DNA from: Streptomonospora mangrovi
GTDB lineage: Bacteria; Actinomycetota; Actinomycetes; Streptosporangiales; Streptosporangiaceae
DNA: 64,000 bases
NCBI RefSeq assembly: GCF_027604915.1
Contig: NZ_JAJAQC010000010.1
Coordinates: forward strand, 1-64,000
Reading direction: 5' to 3'
This document shows, piece after piece, positions 26,690 to 35,180 of the stretch (its first letter is position 1; every line of letters starts with the position of its first letter). The notes beneath the pieces were generated by a model. It had not been told where the DNA came from, made no database searches, and saw only the letters and a list, made by a program, of their open reading frames with translations. The position numbers and the translations under genes were made by a program.

Positions 26690-27358
26690 GTGCGGATCAT
26701 CATCGCCGAGGACTCCGTGCTGCTGCGCAGCGGCATGGTCAAGCTGCTGGAGGACGCCGGCGTCGAGGTGGCCGCCGCCGTCGGCGACGCCGATGCGCTG
26801 CTGGCCGCCGTCGCCCGGCACCCCGAGGTCGACCTGTGCCTCATCGACATCCGCATGCCGCCCGGCTACGCCGAGGAGGGCATCCAGGCCGCCATCGAGA
26901 TCCGGCGCCGCCGCCCCGGCACGCCGGTCCTGCTGCTGTCCCAGCACGTGGTCAGCAGGTACGCCGCCGACCTGCTCGGCGGCAACAGCGGCGGCGTCGG
27001 CTACCTGCTCAAGGACCGCGTCGCCGACATCGAGGAGTTCCTGGTGACCCTGCGCCGCGTCGCCCAGGGCGGCGCGGCCATCGACCCCGAGGTGGTGTCG
27101 CAACTGCTCAGCCGCCGCAACGACAGCGAACTAAACCGGCTCAGCCCGCGCGAGGGCGAGGTGCTCGCCGCCATGGCCGAGGGCCTGAACAACGCCGGCA
27201 TCGCCGCGCGCCTGGTGATCACCGAGCGCGCGGTGGAGAAGCACATCCGCTCCATCTTCACCAAGCTCGACCTCGGCCAGGACGACCACGACCACCGCAG
27301 GGTGCGCGCGGTGCTGTCCTACCTGCGCGGCAGCGACACGTTCAGCCCGACTCCATGA
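26690..27358 (+). CDS. LuxR/NarL family response regulator
   Basis: 222 residues from a GTG four bases after the kinase stop. The receiver domain (1-120) has AEDS with the acidic pocket, the phosphorylated Asp53 in CLIDIRMP, LLLSQHV with the switch Ser, and Lys108 in YLLKDRV. The C-terminal LuxR helix-turn-helix is LSPREGEVLAAMAEGLNNAGIAARLVITERAVEKHIRSIFTKLDL. It is the cognate partner of the preceding kinase and probably activates the DUF4097 gene that follows, as LiaR does for its cell-envelope targets; that target assignment is inference. Confidence 0.94.
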   Translation: MRIIIAEDSVLLRSGMVKLLEDAGVEVAAAVGDADALLAAVARHPEVDLCLIDIRMPPGYAEEGIQAAIEIRRRRPGTPVLLLSQHVVSRYAADLLGGNSGGVGYLLKDRVADIEEFLVTLRRVAQGGAAIDPEVVSQLLSRRNDSELNRLSPREGEVLAAMAEGLNNAGIAARLVITERAVEKHIRSIFTKLDLGQDDHDHRRVRAVLSYLRGSDTFSPTP

Positions 27359-27431
27359 CCGCCGCAACGACCTCCCACGACCCCCCGCACACGCGCACGG
27401 GGCCGCCGTCTCGCCCCGGAAAGGACAGCAG

Positions 27432-28415
27432 ATGACGTTCACGGGAAGGGGGCTCTACGCCCACTCCAGCAAGGAACCCCGGCGCCACCGCTCCGGCTGG
27501 CTGCTCATCGGCGCCGTGGTGGCGCTGGTGGTGCTGGTGGGCGGCGGCGTGGCCGCGTTCGGCAGCGTCCCGCTCAACGGCGACGGCAGCCGGCACGCGT
27601 TCGAGGGCGTGCGGGCCGTGGAGATCCGCAACAGCACCCAGGGCACGATCACCGTGCGCGGCGGCGGCCCCGGCGACGAGGTCAAGATCCAGGCCGAGAC
27701 CAGCGGCACGCCCCTGGCCGAGCCCGAGGAGGACGCCGAACTGGTCGGCGACACCGTGCGCGCCGAGGCCGACTGCGGCGGGATGTGGGCCTTCACCGGC
27801 TGCCGGGTCGACTACGAGGTCCTCCTCCCCCGCGACGGGGACGTGGCCCTGCTCATCGAGACCGACAACGGCGAGGTGGAGCTGGAGCAGGTCGAGGGCG
27901 ACATCGAGGTCGACACCAACACCGGCTCCATCACCGGCGACAACCTGCGCGGCGACGTCTCCGCGCACACCGACACCGGCGAGATCGAACTGACCGGCGT
28001 GCGCGGCAACCTGGAGACCTCCACCACGACCGGCAGCATCGACGCCACCGGCAGCGGGGAGTCCGTCATCGCCGACACCACCACCGGCAGCATCGAGCTG
28101 GAGCGCTTCGACGCCGAGACGATCGAGGTCACCACCACGACCGGCGAGGTCGGCGTCGAGGCGGTGTTCGACTCCTTGCGCGTGGACTCCACCACCGGCG
28201 AGGTCGACATCCGCGCCGCCGGGCCGTTCTCCGAGATCGACGCGGAGAGCACCACCGGCGAGATCGACGTGGAGGTGCCCCGGGGCACCTACCGGGTGGA
28301 GGGCGACTCCACCACCGGGGAGCGCGAGGTGGAGGTTGAGACCTCCGGCGGCGCCGAGTCGCTGATCCGGGTGGTCAGCACCACCGGCGAGGTCTCCGTC
28401 AGCGACGACGACTAG
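27432..28415 (+). CDS. DUF4097 beta-helix-like protein with N-terminal membrane anchor
   Basis: 327 residues; GGAAAGGA precedes the ATG. A short basic cytoplasmic tail is followed by one membrane segment (about 24-46). The rest is a DUF4097 adhesin-like domain of short beta strands. From about residue 155 the motif (S/T)TTG(E/S)(I/V) recurs about every 13-20 residues (NTGSITG, TTTGSIDA, TTTGEVGV, STTGEIDV, STTGEVSV), the ladder typical of this family. A Cys pair (near 115 and 122) may form a disulfide. Proteins of this type are common targets of LiaRS-like systems. Its position 73 bases after the response regulator suggests co-regulation. Confidence 0.87.
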   Translation: MTFTGRGLYAHSSKEPRRHRSGWLLIGAVVALVVLVGGGVAAFGSVPLNGDGSRHAFEGVRAVEIRNSTQGTITVRGGGPGDEVKIQAETSGTPLAEPEEDAELVGDTVRAEADCGGMWAFTGCRVDYEVLLPRDGDVALLIETDNGEVELEQVEGDIEVDTNTGSITGDNLRGDVSAHTDTGEIELTGVRGNLETSTTTGSIDATGSGESVIADTTTGSIELERFDAETIEVTTTTGEVGVEAVFDSLRVDSTTGEVDIRAAGPFSEIDAESTTGEIDVEVPRGTYRVEGDSTTGEREVEVETSGGAESLIRVVSTTGEVSVSDDD

Positions 28416-28469
28416 AACCCGCCGGAGTCCGCGCGCGTCAACCCCGGTAGGGGACGCCGCCCGCCGGCG

Positions 28470-28484
28470 CCCCCCCCCCCCCCC
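28470..28484. repeat. C15 homopolymer
   Basis: A run of 15 cytosines in the gap between the DUF4097 and M50 genes, flanked by GGCGCC-rich sequence that can pair (GCCGGCGC before and GGGGCCGGCGCC after). It may be a slippage site or a sequencing-length uncertainty. Confidence 0.8.
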
Positions 28485-28555
28485 GGCGGGGCCGGCGCCC
28501 GCGCCCCCAGGCCAACCCGTTTGGCCCGAGCCCCGGTGATCGAGGAGATGCGCCC

Positions 28556-29266
28556 ATGGAAGCGACGACCTTCGGAGACGTCTGGCGCGACGTCTTCACG
28601 GTGCAGCCCGCCCCGCCGATGTGGCTCGTGGTGACGGCGGGCGTGGTGGCCCTGGCGGCGGTGCTGTTCCGCCCGGCGTGGCGGGTGGGCCGCAACGTCG
28701 TGACCATCGCGCACGAGGGCGGGCACGCGGTGATGGCCCTGCTCAGCGGGCGCCAGCTCACCGGGATCCGGCTGCACTCCGACACCTCGGGTGTGACCGT
28801 CTCGCGCGGCAAGCCGACGGGTCCGGGCATGGTGCTCACGGTCGCGGCGGGCTACATCACGCCCTCGATCGTGGGCCTGCTGTGCATCCTGCTGCTCCTG
28901 GGCAACCGCATCACCGCGCTGCTGTGGATGAGCATCCTGGTGCTGGCCGCCATGCTGCTGCTCATCCGCAACGTCTACGGCGTGGTGTCGGTGGTGGGCA
29001 CCGGCGCGGTGGTGTTCCTGGTCTCCTGGTTCACCCCGCCGGAGGTGCAGGCCGCCTTCGCCTACTTCTTCACCTGGTTCCTGCTGCTGGCCGGGATCCG
29101 GCCGGTCTTCGAACTCCAGTCCCAGCGCAGCCGCCACCCCTCCCCGCACTCCGACGCCGACCAGTTGCACCGCCTGACGGGGGTGCCGGGCATCGTGTGG
29201 GTGATGTTCTTCGGCGTGGTCAACGTGGCGGTGACCGCCGCCGGGGTGTGGCTGCTGATGTTCTAG
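28556..29266 (+). CDS. M50-type membrane metallopeptidase
   Basis: 236 residues with about six membrane segments. The zinc motif HEGGH (53-57) matches HExxH in the first cytoplasmic-side helix and is preceded by NVVTIA, as in small M50B-like peptidases of actinobacteria. The second metal ligand is less clear; an Asp near 163 of the family may correspond to DADQLHRL near 200. Site-2-type proteases cleave membrane-embedded regulators. Here a two-component system and a DUF4097 protein lie just upstream on the same strand, so an envelope-stress role is plausible but unproven. It ends at a good intrinsic terminator. Confidence 0.8.
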   Translation: MEATTFGDVWRDVFTVQPAPPMWLVVTAGVVALAAVLFRPAWRVGRNVVTIAHEGGHAVMALLSGRQLTGIRLHSDTSGVTVSRGKPTGPGMVLTVAAGYITPSIVGLLCILLLLGNRITALLWMSILVLAAMLLLIRNVYGVVSVVGTGAVVFLVSWFTPPEVQAAFAYFFTWFLLLAGIRPVFELQSQRSRHPSPHSDADQLHRLTGVPGIVWVMFFGVVNVAVTAAGVWLLMF

Positions 29267-29321
29267 CCGCTCGTGGCCGCCGACCGGGGGCGACGGCGGG
29301 GGACCGGCCACCGAACGACGG

Positions 29322-29354
29322 AGGCGCCGCACGCGGCAGCGTGGGGCGCCTTTT
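29322..29354 (+). terminator. Intrinsic terminator after the M50 peptidase gene
   Basis: The arms AGGCGCC (29322-29328) and GGCGCCT (29345-29351), with inner CACG/CGTG pairing, are followed directly by TTTTCTT. This is the clearest classic rho-independent terminator in the window. Confidence 0.85.
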
Positions 29355-29408
29355 CTTCGTGTGTTCGTGTATCGCCTGCCGCCGACTCGGGCGGGCGGTG
29401 TTGGGGCG

Positions 29409-29771
29409 TCAGCTCGCGCTGGGGCTCTCCTGCGGGGCGGCCAGGGCGGCGTCGACGGACTCGAACATGGGGATGCGGGTGTCGATCGCGGTGACGTGCA
29501 GGATGCGCGCCACGCGCTCGGTGGCGCCGGCGATGGCCACGGCCGAGTCGACGGCCTTGGCGGCCTTGTGCGCCTGGATGAGGACCCGCAGGCCGCTGGA
29601 GTCGATGAAGGCCAGACGGGTGAAGTCGAGGACGAGGCGGCCCGCGCGGGCCTCCAGGGCGTCGCGCACGGCGCGGTGGAACTGCTCCTCGGTCGCCATG
29701 TCGACTTCGCCGCTGAGCGCGAGGACGATGCCGTCGTCGCGGGTGCGTCGGGTGATCTTCAGCGCGGGCAT
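29409..29771 (-). CDS. STAS domain anti-sigma factor antagonist
   Basis: 120 residues from the ATG at 29771, which has GGAG five bases upstream; the frame is open further but without coding character. The whole protein is one STAS domain: a first strand GIVLALSGEVDMATEEQF, a central LVLDFTRLAFIDSSGLRVLIQAHKAA carrying the phosphorylatable Ser58/Ser59, and a final IPMFESVDAALAA helix. In SpoIIAA/RsbV-type partner switching it would bind an anti-sigma kinase when unphosphorylated. No kinase is adjacent; the MEDS-ATPase gene at 60958 is one candidate partner in the same window. Confidence 0.9.
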   Translation of the reverse strand: MPALKITRRTRDDGIVLALSGEVDMATEEQFHRAVRDALEARAGRLVLDFTRLAFIDSSGLRVLIQAHKAAKAVDSAVAIAGATERVARILHVTAIDTRIPMFESVDAALAAPQESPSAS

Positions 29772-30379
29772 GTTCGCTCCGAGGTGTTGCGCCGATACCG
29801 TGGCCCTGGGGGTCGGTGCGGTGCCGCCACGGCCTCCAGAGTGAAGGCGAATACCGAACGCGCTGGTGAGCGCGTTGACGGGCGCGCCGCTTAGGCGAGG
29901 TTGGTCTTTCAAATCGATACCCCCACGCCGGCAGTTGGCGCTGCCGGGCCTATGTGGTTCTCATGTGATCTGCTGATCTGCGCTGCCTGCCGTGCCGGCA
30001 TGCCGCGGGCGCGTGGTCGGCATGGGCGGATCGGCGGCAGATGGCTGTGGCCCTCAGGGCCTGCTGGGCGACTCGCGAACCGCGAGCGCCTCCCCCCTCT
30101 TGCTAAGACACTTAGAACCAAGCGTCCGACCGGACCATACCACACGGCCGTGTTCTATTCGTGACGTGAGTGACGCGGATGCGTGTTCCGGGTCCATGCG
30201 GAAATACGCTCACCTGGGGCTTTGCACACGGGGGGATCCGCGCCCGCAAAGAGCGAGATGCCCCACACCCCTATGGGGAACCACGGCGGGCCACCCGGAA
30301 CCCCCGCCGCCGTGCCGCCCGGAACCCCGCCGCCCCCAGCCGCAACCCCGCCGCCGCCGGCCCGGAACCCCGTCCGCGC
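29772..30379. other. 608-bp intergenic region with three palindromes
   Basis: It lies upstream of the STAS gene and downstream of the large membrane-protein gene, both on the minus strand. No convincing gene is present. Between 30072 and 30153 there are three perfect palindromes: CTCGCG-AAC-CGCGAG (30072-30086), CTAAG-ACA-CTTAG (30103-30115) and ACACGGCCGTGT (30142-30153). The stretch is less GC-rich than the flanks, so it is probably regulatory. Confidence 0.5.
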
Positions 30380-32698
30380 CTACCCCGCACCCCGCTCGGC
30401 GCCGGCGCCGGCCCCCGCGCGGTCGGGCGCCGGGGCCGCGCCGCGCGGCCCCTCGCGGCGCAGCACCCAGGTGCACGCCGACAGCGTCAGCGGCACCGCC
30501 ACGGTCAGCGCCAGCGCGGGGATGGCGATGCCGGAGTCGTTGACGACGAACCCCGTCACCGCCGTCAGCAGCGACCCGGTCAGGCCCGCCCGCAGCATCG
30601 GCGCGTACTCGTAGGCGCGCTGGAGGGTGCCCACCCGCCAGTTGGTCGGGCTGTTGAGCACCGCGAACAGGAAGACCAGCGCGCCCGCCGCCAGCAGGGT
30701 GAGCTGCCAGTTGCCCAGCGAGCCCAGCATCGCGTCCAGCTTGCGGGTGAGCACCGGGCCGGCCTCGCCCTGGAGCACCTGCCCGGCGAACTGGCCGAAG
30801 TGGCTGCGCTCGGTGGGCGGCCGCCGGTAGTCCAGGTAGGCCATCAGCCCCAGCAGCGCCGCGGCGGCGGCGCCCACGCCCAGCAGCCAGCCGGTGGTGA
30901 CCCGGCGGCCGGCGATCATCAGCACGGTCACGGTCAGGCCGGGGGCCAGCGCCATCACCCCGCCGAAGTCGGTGCCCAGGCCCGGCCAGCCGATGACGAA
31001 CACCGTGGCCGCGCCGATCACCAGCGCCGCGCCCACCGCCCACCGGCGCCGCCCGCGCGCGATGAGGGCGTGGGCGATGCCCGCCACCGTCATCAGCATG
31101 CCGGTGGCGAAGGTCGCGAAGGCGATGTTGCCCAGGCCGTAGAACCGCCCGCCGACGATGGGGGTGTAGCCCGTCGGCGAGTTGAGCTGGAGGTTGGCGC
31201 CGGTGCACATGTCCACGAACAGCACGGCGGTGGTCACCCCCGCCACGGCGGTCATGGGCGCCAGGATCTCCCGCCGCCACGGGCCGGCCGTGGCCGCCGC
31301 CACCACGGCCGCGTCCACCAGCAGCACGCACGCGGGCAGCGCCAGCTCGGGCGCCGGCGCCCGCCACCACGGGATGAGGTTGGCCAGGTAGCTGGAGACG
31401 GGGAAAGCGGCCCCGCCCAGCGCGACCACGCGGGTGACCGTCAGCGCGGCGTCGCGGGTGTGGCGGTCGCGCCGGCCCAGGCGTTTGAGGGTGACGGCCG
31501 CGGCGGCGTAGATCAGCAACTGCACCGCCACCAGCAGGCTGAAGAAGCCCGCCATCAGCGACTCCACCACCTGGGCGGCGGTGTTGAACCCGACCAGGTC
31601 GGCCACGGCCTCGGCGAGGTCGGGTGGGCGCTCGCGCTGGGACCAGGCGCGGCCCACGGCGCCCGGGGGCGCGGGCAGCTCCAGCGAGCGCGTCAGCGTG
31701 GTGGTGACGTCGGTGAGGGTGACCAGGCCGGTGCGCCGGGTGGACTCGGAGGTGAGGAACCCGCCGCCGTAGCCGGCGCCGTCGGGGCCGGGGCCGGCCA
31801 GCAGCGCGGTGTTCAGCTCCGACTCCCCGGTGGCCACGGAGATCCCGGCGACGGCGACCGTGGCGGTGGGCGGCAGGAGGTCCAGCACGCGCCCGAGTTG
31901 GGCGTCGACGCGGGCCAGCGCCGCCAGGCGGTGGGTGTCGCCCACCGGCACCGGGTCGCGCCCGGTCTCCTCCTCGCCGTCCTCGCCGCCCTGGTCGCGC
32001 TCCTCGCCGTCCTCGTCGCCGCTCTCCTCGCGGCCGTCGCCGTCGCCGTCGCCCTCGCGCGGCGGGGCGAGGTAGAGGTCGGCGAGGTCGTCGAGGTCAA
32101 CGGCGGTGAGCCACGCGCCGGCCAGGTCGGCGCGGTCCAGGGTGTACACGTCGGGCGCGTAGCGGTCCACCCGGCCGCGCGCGTCGGCGGCGGCCAGCGC
32201 CGCACCCGGCCCCACCGCCAGCGTCCCGCCCCCGGCCGCGCGCACGGCCTCGCCCAGCAGGCCCACGCGGGCGGAGTAGGGGGAGTCGGCGTTGAGGGCC
32301 GCGTGCTCGGCGAAGCCCGGCACGCGCGCGCCCGCGCCGTCGCGCCGGGGCGGCTCGGGAAGCTCGCACACGGAGTGGCGCCGCCGCTCGCTCAGCGCCC
32401 GCTCGCCGGCGGAGACGGTCAGCCAGCCGTCGACCGGGCAGGTGCGCGAGGTGGCGGAGCGGATGGACATGTCGCCGATGGCGCCCTGCCCGGCCAGCTC
32501 CCACAGCCGTGGCGTCACGCCGGGATCGACGTCGGCCCAGCGCAGCCCGGGCACCCCCACCAGCACCACCGGGCCGTGCGGGGGGCGCTGGGCGGCGGGC
32601 GCCGCCGGCGCGGCGGACACGGGCGCGGGCGCCGCCAGCAGCGCGGCGAGCACCGCGCAGGCCAGGCCGGCGCGCACGACGACTCCCCGCAGTGCCAC
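30380..32698 (-). CDS. Large membrane protein with N-terminal extracytoplasmic domain
   Basis: 772 residues, GTG start with GGGGGAGGGG just upstream. A signal peptide (about 1-30) leads to an ectodomain of about 330 residues that starts PVVLVGVPGLRWADVDPGVTPRLWELAGQGAIGDMSIRS and contains an acidic low-complexity insert (Asp/Glu/Gly, near 215-245). This opening resembles alkaline-phosphatase-superfamily domains, but I cannot see a full metal site. About ten membrane segments follow from about 375 to 750, including a conserved-looking GRFYGLGNIAFATFATGML loop. Similar proteins of unknown function occur across actinobacteria. Polymer or glycan handling at the membrane is a guess only. Confidence 0.75.
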   Translation of the reverse strand: MALRGVVVRAGLACAVLAALLAAPAPVSAAPAAPAAQRPPHGPVVLVGVPGLRWADVDPGVTPRLWELAGQGAIGDMSIRSATSRTCPVDGWLTVSAGERALSERRRHSVCELPEPPRRDGAGARVPGFAEHAALNADSPYSARVGLLGEAVRAAGGGTLAVGPGAALAAADARGRVDRYAPDVYTLDRADLAGAWLTAVDLDDLADLYLAPPREGDGDGDGREESGDEDGEERDQGGEDGEEETGRDPVPVGDTHRLAALARVDAQLGRVLDLLPPTATVAVAGISVATGESELNTALLAGPGPDGAGYGGGFLTSESTRRTGLVTLTDVTTTLTRSLELPAPPGAVGRAWSQRERPPDLAEAVADLVGFNTAAQVVESLMAGFFSLLVAVQLLIYAAAAVTLKRLGRRDRHTRDAALTVTRVVALGGAAFPVSSYLANLIPWWRAPAPELALPACVLLVDAAVVAAATAGPWRREILAPMTAVAGVTTAVLFVDMCTGANLQLNSPTGYTPIVGGRFYGLGNIAFATFATGMLMTVAGIAHALIARGRRRWAVGAALVIGAATVFVIGWPGLGTDFGGVMALAPGLTVTVLMIAGRRVTTGWLLGVGAAAAALLGLMAYLDYRRPPTERSHFGQFAGQVLQGEAGPVLTRKLDAMLGSLGNWQLTLLAAGALVFLFAVLNSPTNWRVGTLQRAYEYAPMLRAGLTGSLLTAVTGFVVNDSGIAIPALALTVAVPLTLSACTWVLRREGPRGAAPAPDRAGAGAGAERGAG

Positions 32699-32930
32699 GG
32701 CCCCTCCCCCTTCAGCCGGTGGCGGTCACGCTGAGCAGCACACCGGTCACCCTAGTCGCCGGTGCGGTGGGAGCGTGGGAGGCCGCCGGGGGGCGGCGCG
32801 TGGGCGCCGGCCAGGTGTCGCGACCGGCCGAACGGGGGTATGGCCCCCCGTGCGCGCGCCGCCGGGCGCGGCCGCCGACGCGGCCGGCCCCCGGCGCGCA
32901 CCGTGTCGGCCAGGTCTGTGGGAGGGCGCA

Positions 32931-33734
32931 ATGAACGAGTCAGGGGCCGCGGCCGCCGCGGTGGACACCGCCGCGACCGCCTATGTGCAGCGGCTGGGCG
33001 ACGACGCGCTGATCGCCGGCCACCGGCTGGCCGACCCCGCGCTGCGCGGGCTGTGGCGGCCCGAGCCCGGCGCGCCGCCCGACGACTCCGGCGCGGCCGC
33101 GATCGCGGGGGAGCTGGCGGAGCTGGGCCGGTCGCTGCTGGGCTGCGCCGGGCGCATGGAGGAGCAGTTGACGGGCGTGCTGCGCACCGAGGACGACCTG
33201 GTGGCCGGGCGCAGCGCCGACCAGTTCCACAACCTGCGGCTGGTCGAACTGCCCAACACCGACCTGGCCCACGCCGTGGTGCGCCAACTGCTGTTCAGCG
33301 CTTACGCGGCGGAGCTGTACGCGGCGCTGGTGGCCTCGACCGATCCCGGGCTGGCGCGGATCGCCCGCACGGCGGCGGAGCGGCTGCCGCGCCACCGCGA
33401 CCACGCCGTGGGGTGGGTGGCCCGGCTGGGTGCCGCCGACGACGCCCGCCACCGGTTGAGCGCGGCGCTGGGGGCGGCGTGGCCGGCCACCGGCGAGCTG
33501 TTCGCCCTGGACGAGGTCGCGCGGACGGCGGCCGAGGCGGGTGTGGGCGTGGACCCGGGGACGCTGCGGCCCGCCTGGGAGCGGACGGTGGCGGCGGCCC
33601 TGGGCGAGGCCCGCCTGGCCCCGCCGGGACCGGTGCCGCCGGCCGGCCCGACGGCGGTGGGCGGCCGCGGCGGCGTGCACGGCGCGGGATTCGAGGAGGT
33701 TTTGTCCGGCCTGCGCGGCACACCGACCGGCTGA
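32931..33734 (+). CDS. PaaC-like ferritin-fold protein (phenylacetyl-CoA epoxidase subunit homolog)
   Basis: 267 residues; GGAGGGCGCA precedes the ATG. It aligns by eye with PaaC along its length: YVQRLGDDALIAGHRL, EDDLVAGRSADQFHNLRLVELPNTDLAHAVVRQLLFSAYAAELYAAL, AAERLPRHRDHAVGWVARLGA, and WPATGELFALDEV, ending near a GGVHGAGFEEVLSGL tail. The segment between about 35 and 65, which in PaaC carries EWCGHAPELE, is replaced by an unrelated stretch. PaaC is the structural, non-catalytic subunit paired with PaaA in PaaABCE. No paaA, paaB, paaD, paaE or paaK is present here, so this is an orphan and its role is open. Confidence 0.75.
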   Translation: MNESGAAAAAVDTAATAYVQRLGDDALIAGHRLADPALRGLWRPEPGAPPDDSGAAAIAGELAELGRSLLGCAGRMEEQLTGVLRTEDDLVAGRSADQFHNLRLVELPNTDLAHAVVRQLLFSAYAAELYAALVASTDPGLARIARTAAERLPRHRDHAVGWVARLGAADDARHRLSAALGAAWPATGELFALDEVARTAAEAGVGVDPGTLRPAWERTVAAALGEARLAPPGPVPPAGPTAVGGRGGVHGAGFEEVLSGLRGTPTG

Positions 33735-33744
33735 GTGGACGCGG

Positions 33745-34370
33745 GGTCGGCTGACAGTGACCCGGGGGAACCGGTGCGTGCGGCGGTCGGCCGTCCGTGG
33801 CACGGCGGTCGGCTGTCGGAGCGGGCATATCGGCTGATGTCAGGATGCGGCGCCCGGCTGACCGGCACGGGGCGGCTGACCGGGATGCGCCGGCCGACCC
33901 GCACGGTGCGTACGCCGGCTCTCCGGGGCGCGTCAGTCGGCTGTCGGGGACGCGGTGGCCGGCCGATCGCGGTGCCGCGGCGGTGCCGGCGCGTGGGGGT
34001 CGGCCGTCCGGGGCGCTCGGGCCGGCTGACCGGGGGTACGGCGGTCGGTTTGCCGAGGTCCGGTATGGTCCCCGGCGCACGCGGCGGCCGCCCGGCGCGG
34101 GGCGCCGGGCGGCCTTCAGGTGCGGTTCGCCGGGGCAGTGCCCTCGGCGGGGTTGGTCGGGACCGGTGTCGGCCAGGGGGCCATCGGTCGCGGTCGGCTG
34201 TCGGCTCGGGTTGGGTCGTCACGCGGTGTCGACCGTCAGTCGGCGTGGGAGATCGGTTGTGATCGGCCGTCAGCCGGCGTGGCCCGTTCCTCGGGGTGGG
34301 CCGTGGGGCGGTGTCGGCCGTCAGCCAGGGTGGGCCGTCGGTCGCGGAGGTCGTCGGCCGGTAACGCTGA
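33745..34370. repeat. Degenerate GC-rich repeat tract between converging genes
   Basis: About 630 bases without a credible gene, filled with variants of GGTCGGC(C/T)GTC and GGCTGACCGG (for example 33785-33795, 33807-33817). Near the right end three 20-mers match each other pairwise in sequence at 18 of 20: TCGACCGTCAGTCGGCGTGG at 34229, and close copies at 34263 and 34314. Their spacings are 34 and 51 bases, both multiples of 17. No CRISPR-like regularity is present. Confidence 0.6.
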
Positions 34371-35054
34371 TCACTCCGGGTCGGCTGCCCCGGTGGGGCG
34401 GGGCTCGGGTGCCGTGCGCGGGTCGTCGCCGCTCCGGTGGCGGCCGTCGTAGCGGCGGTCGGGGTGTTCGGCCAGCGCGTCGCGGTAGCCCGCGGCGTAG
34501 CCGACCCCCGTGCCCGTGGCGGGGTCGATCTCGGGGTCGAGGACGTCGGCGGTGCCGGACTCGGCGGCCAGCGCGCCGCCGGGCACGCCCCTCCGCCCCC
34601 GGAGGGACCGCCGGGGCCGGGGCCGCCGCACCGCCGCCGCGCCCACCCCGCTGAGCAGCGAGGCGATGGCGGTGCCGGTGACAGCGTTGATCAGGGCGGT
34701 GGAGAGCTGCCCGGCGAACGGGGCGTCCTGGGTGAACGGGGTGACGGCGGCGACCACCGCGGCCAGCCCCACGATCCAGCCGAAGAAGGTGGTGGGCCGG
34801 GGCGCGCTGAGCAGCAGCAGGTGCAGCAGGGCCGTGGCCGCCAGCGCGGCGCAGGCCGCCATCAGCGCGTACAGCGCCGTGCCGAGGTCGCCGAAGTAGC
34901 CGGCGTCCTCGGGCGCCAGCACCGGCACGCCCAGCACACCGCGCACGACCAGCGCGCCGACCAGGATGATCAGTGCGGCCACCACGGCGGTGGCCAGGCC
35001 GCCCGACCACAGGCGGGCGACGTTGACCCGCCGCTCGCTGCCGAACTCGCTCAT
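34371..35054 (-). CDS. DUF6069-like four-helix membrane protein
   Basis: 227 residues from the ATG at 35054, after GGGGGGATCGGC. Four hydrophobic segments (about 15-40, 55-80, 88-108 and 118-140) match the small actinobacterial membrane family I know as DUF6069, including a TTFFGWIVGLAAVVAAVTPF stretch and a PFAGQLSTALINAVTGTAIASLLSGV helix. A charged C-terminal tail of about 80 residues, rich in Arg and Asp, is cytoplasmic. Function unknown. An in-frame ATG at 35138 would add 28 residues that look non-coding. It stands alone beside the repeat tract. Confidence 0.75.
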   Translation of the reverse strand: MSEFGSERRVNVARLWSGGLATAVVAALIILVGALVVRGVLGVPVLAPEDAGYFGDLGTALYALMAACAALAATALLHLLLLSAPRPTTFFGWIVGLAAVVAAVTPFTQDAPFAGQLSTALINAVTGTAIASLLSGVGAAAVRRPRPRRSLRGRRGVPGGALAAESGTADVLDPEIDPATGTGVGYAAGYRDALAEHPDRRYDGRHRSGDDPRTAPEPRPTGAADPE

Positions 35055-35180
35055 GCCGATCCCCCCGATACGGCGCCGAACACGGTCGAGTGCCCCATAC
35101 CCGGGGGTCACCGGCGATAACCCCATGTGTCCGGTCAATGACGGTGTGTTGCGCGTGGTGCTGTTCGGTTGCCCGCCGGC

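Noticed and set aside
30183-30614. Possible small plus-strand gene rich in Pro and Ala
   Set aside because: It overlaps the 3' end of the large membrane-protein gene, has no ribosome-binding site, and its composition follows from GC-rich antisense sequence.
33745-34370. CRISPR array
   Set aside because: Repeat units are degenerate, spacers are not of uniform length, and there are no cas genes.
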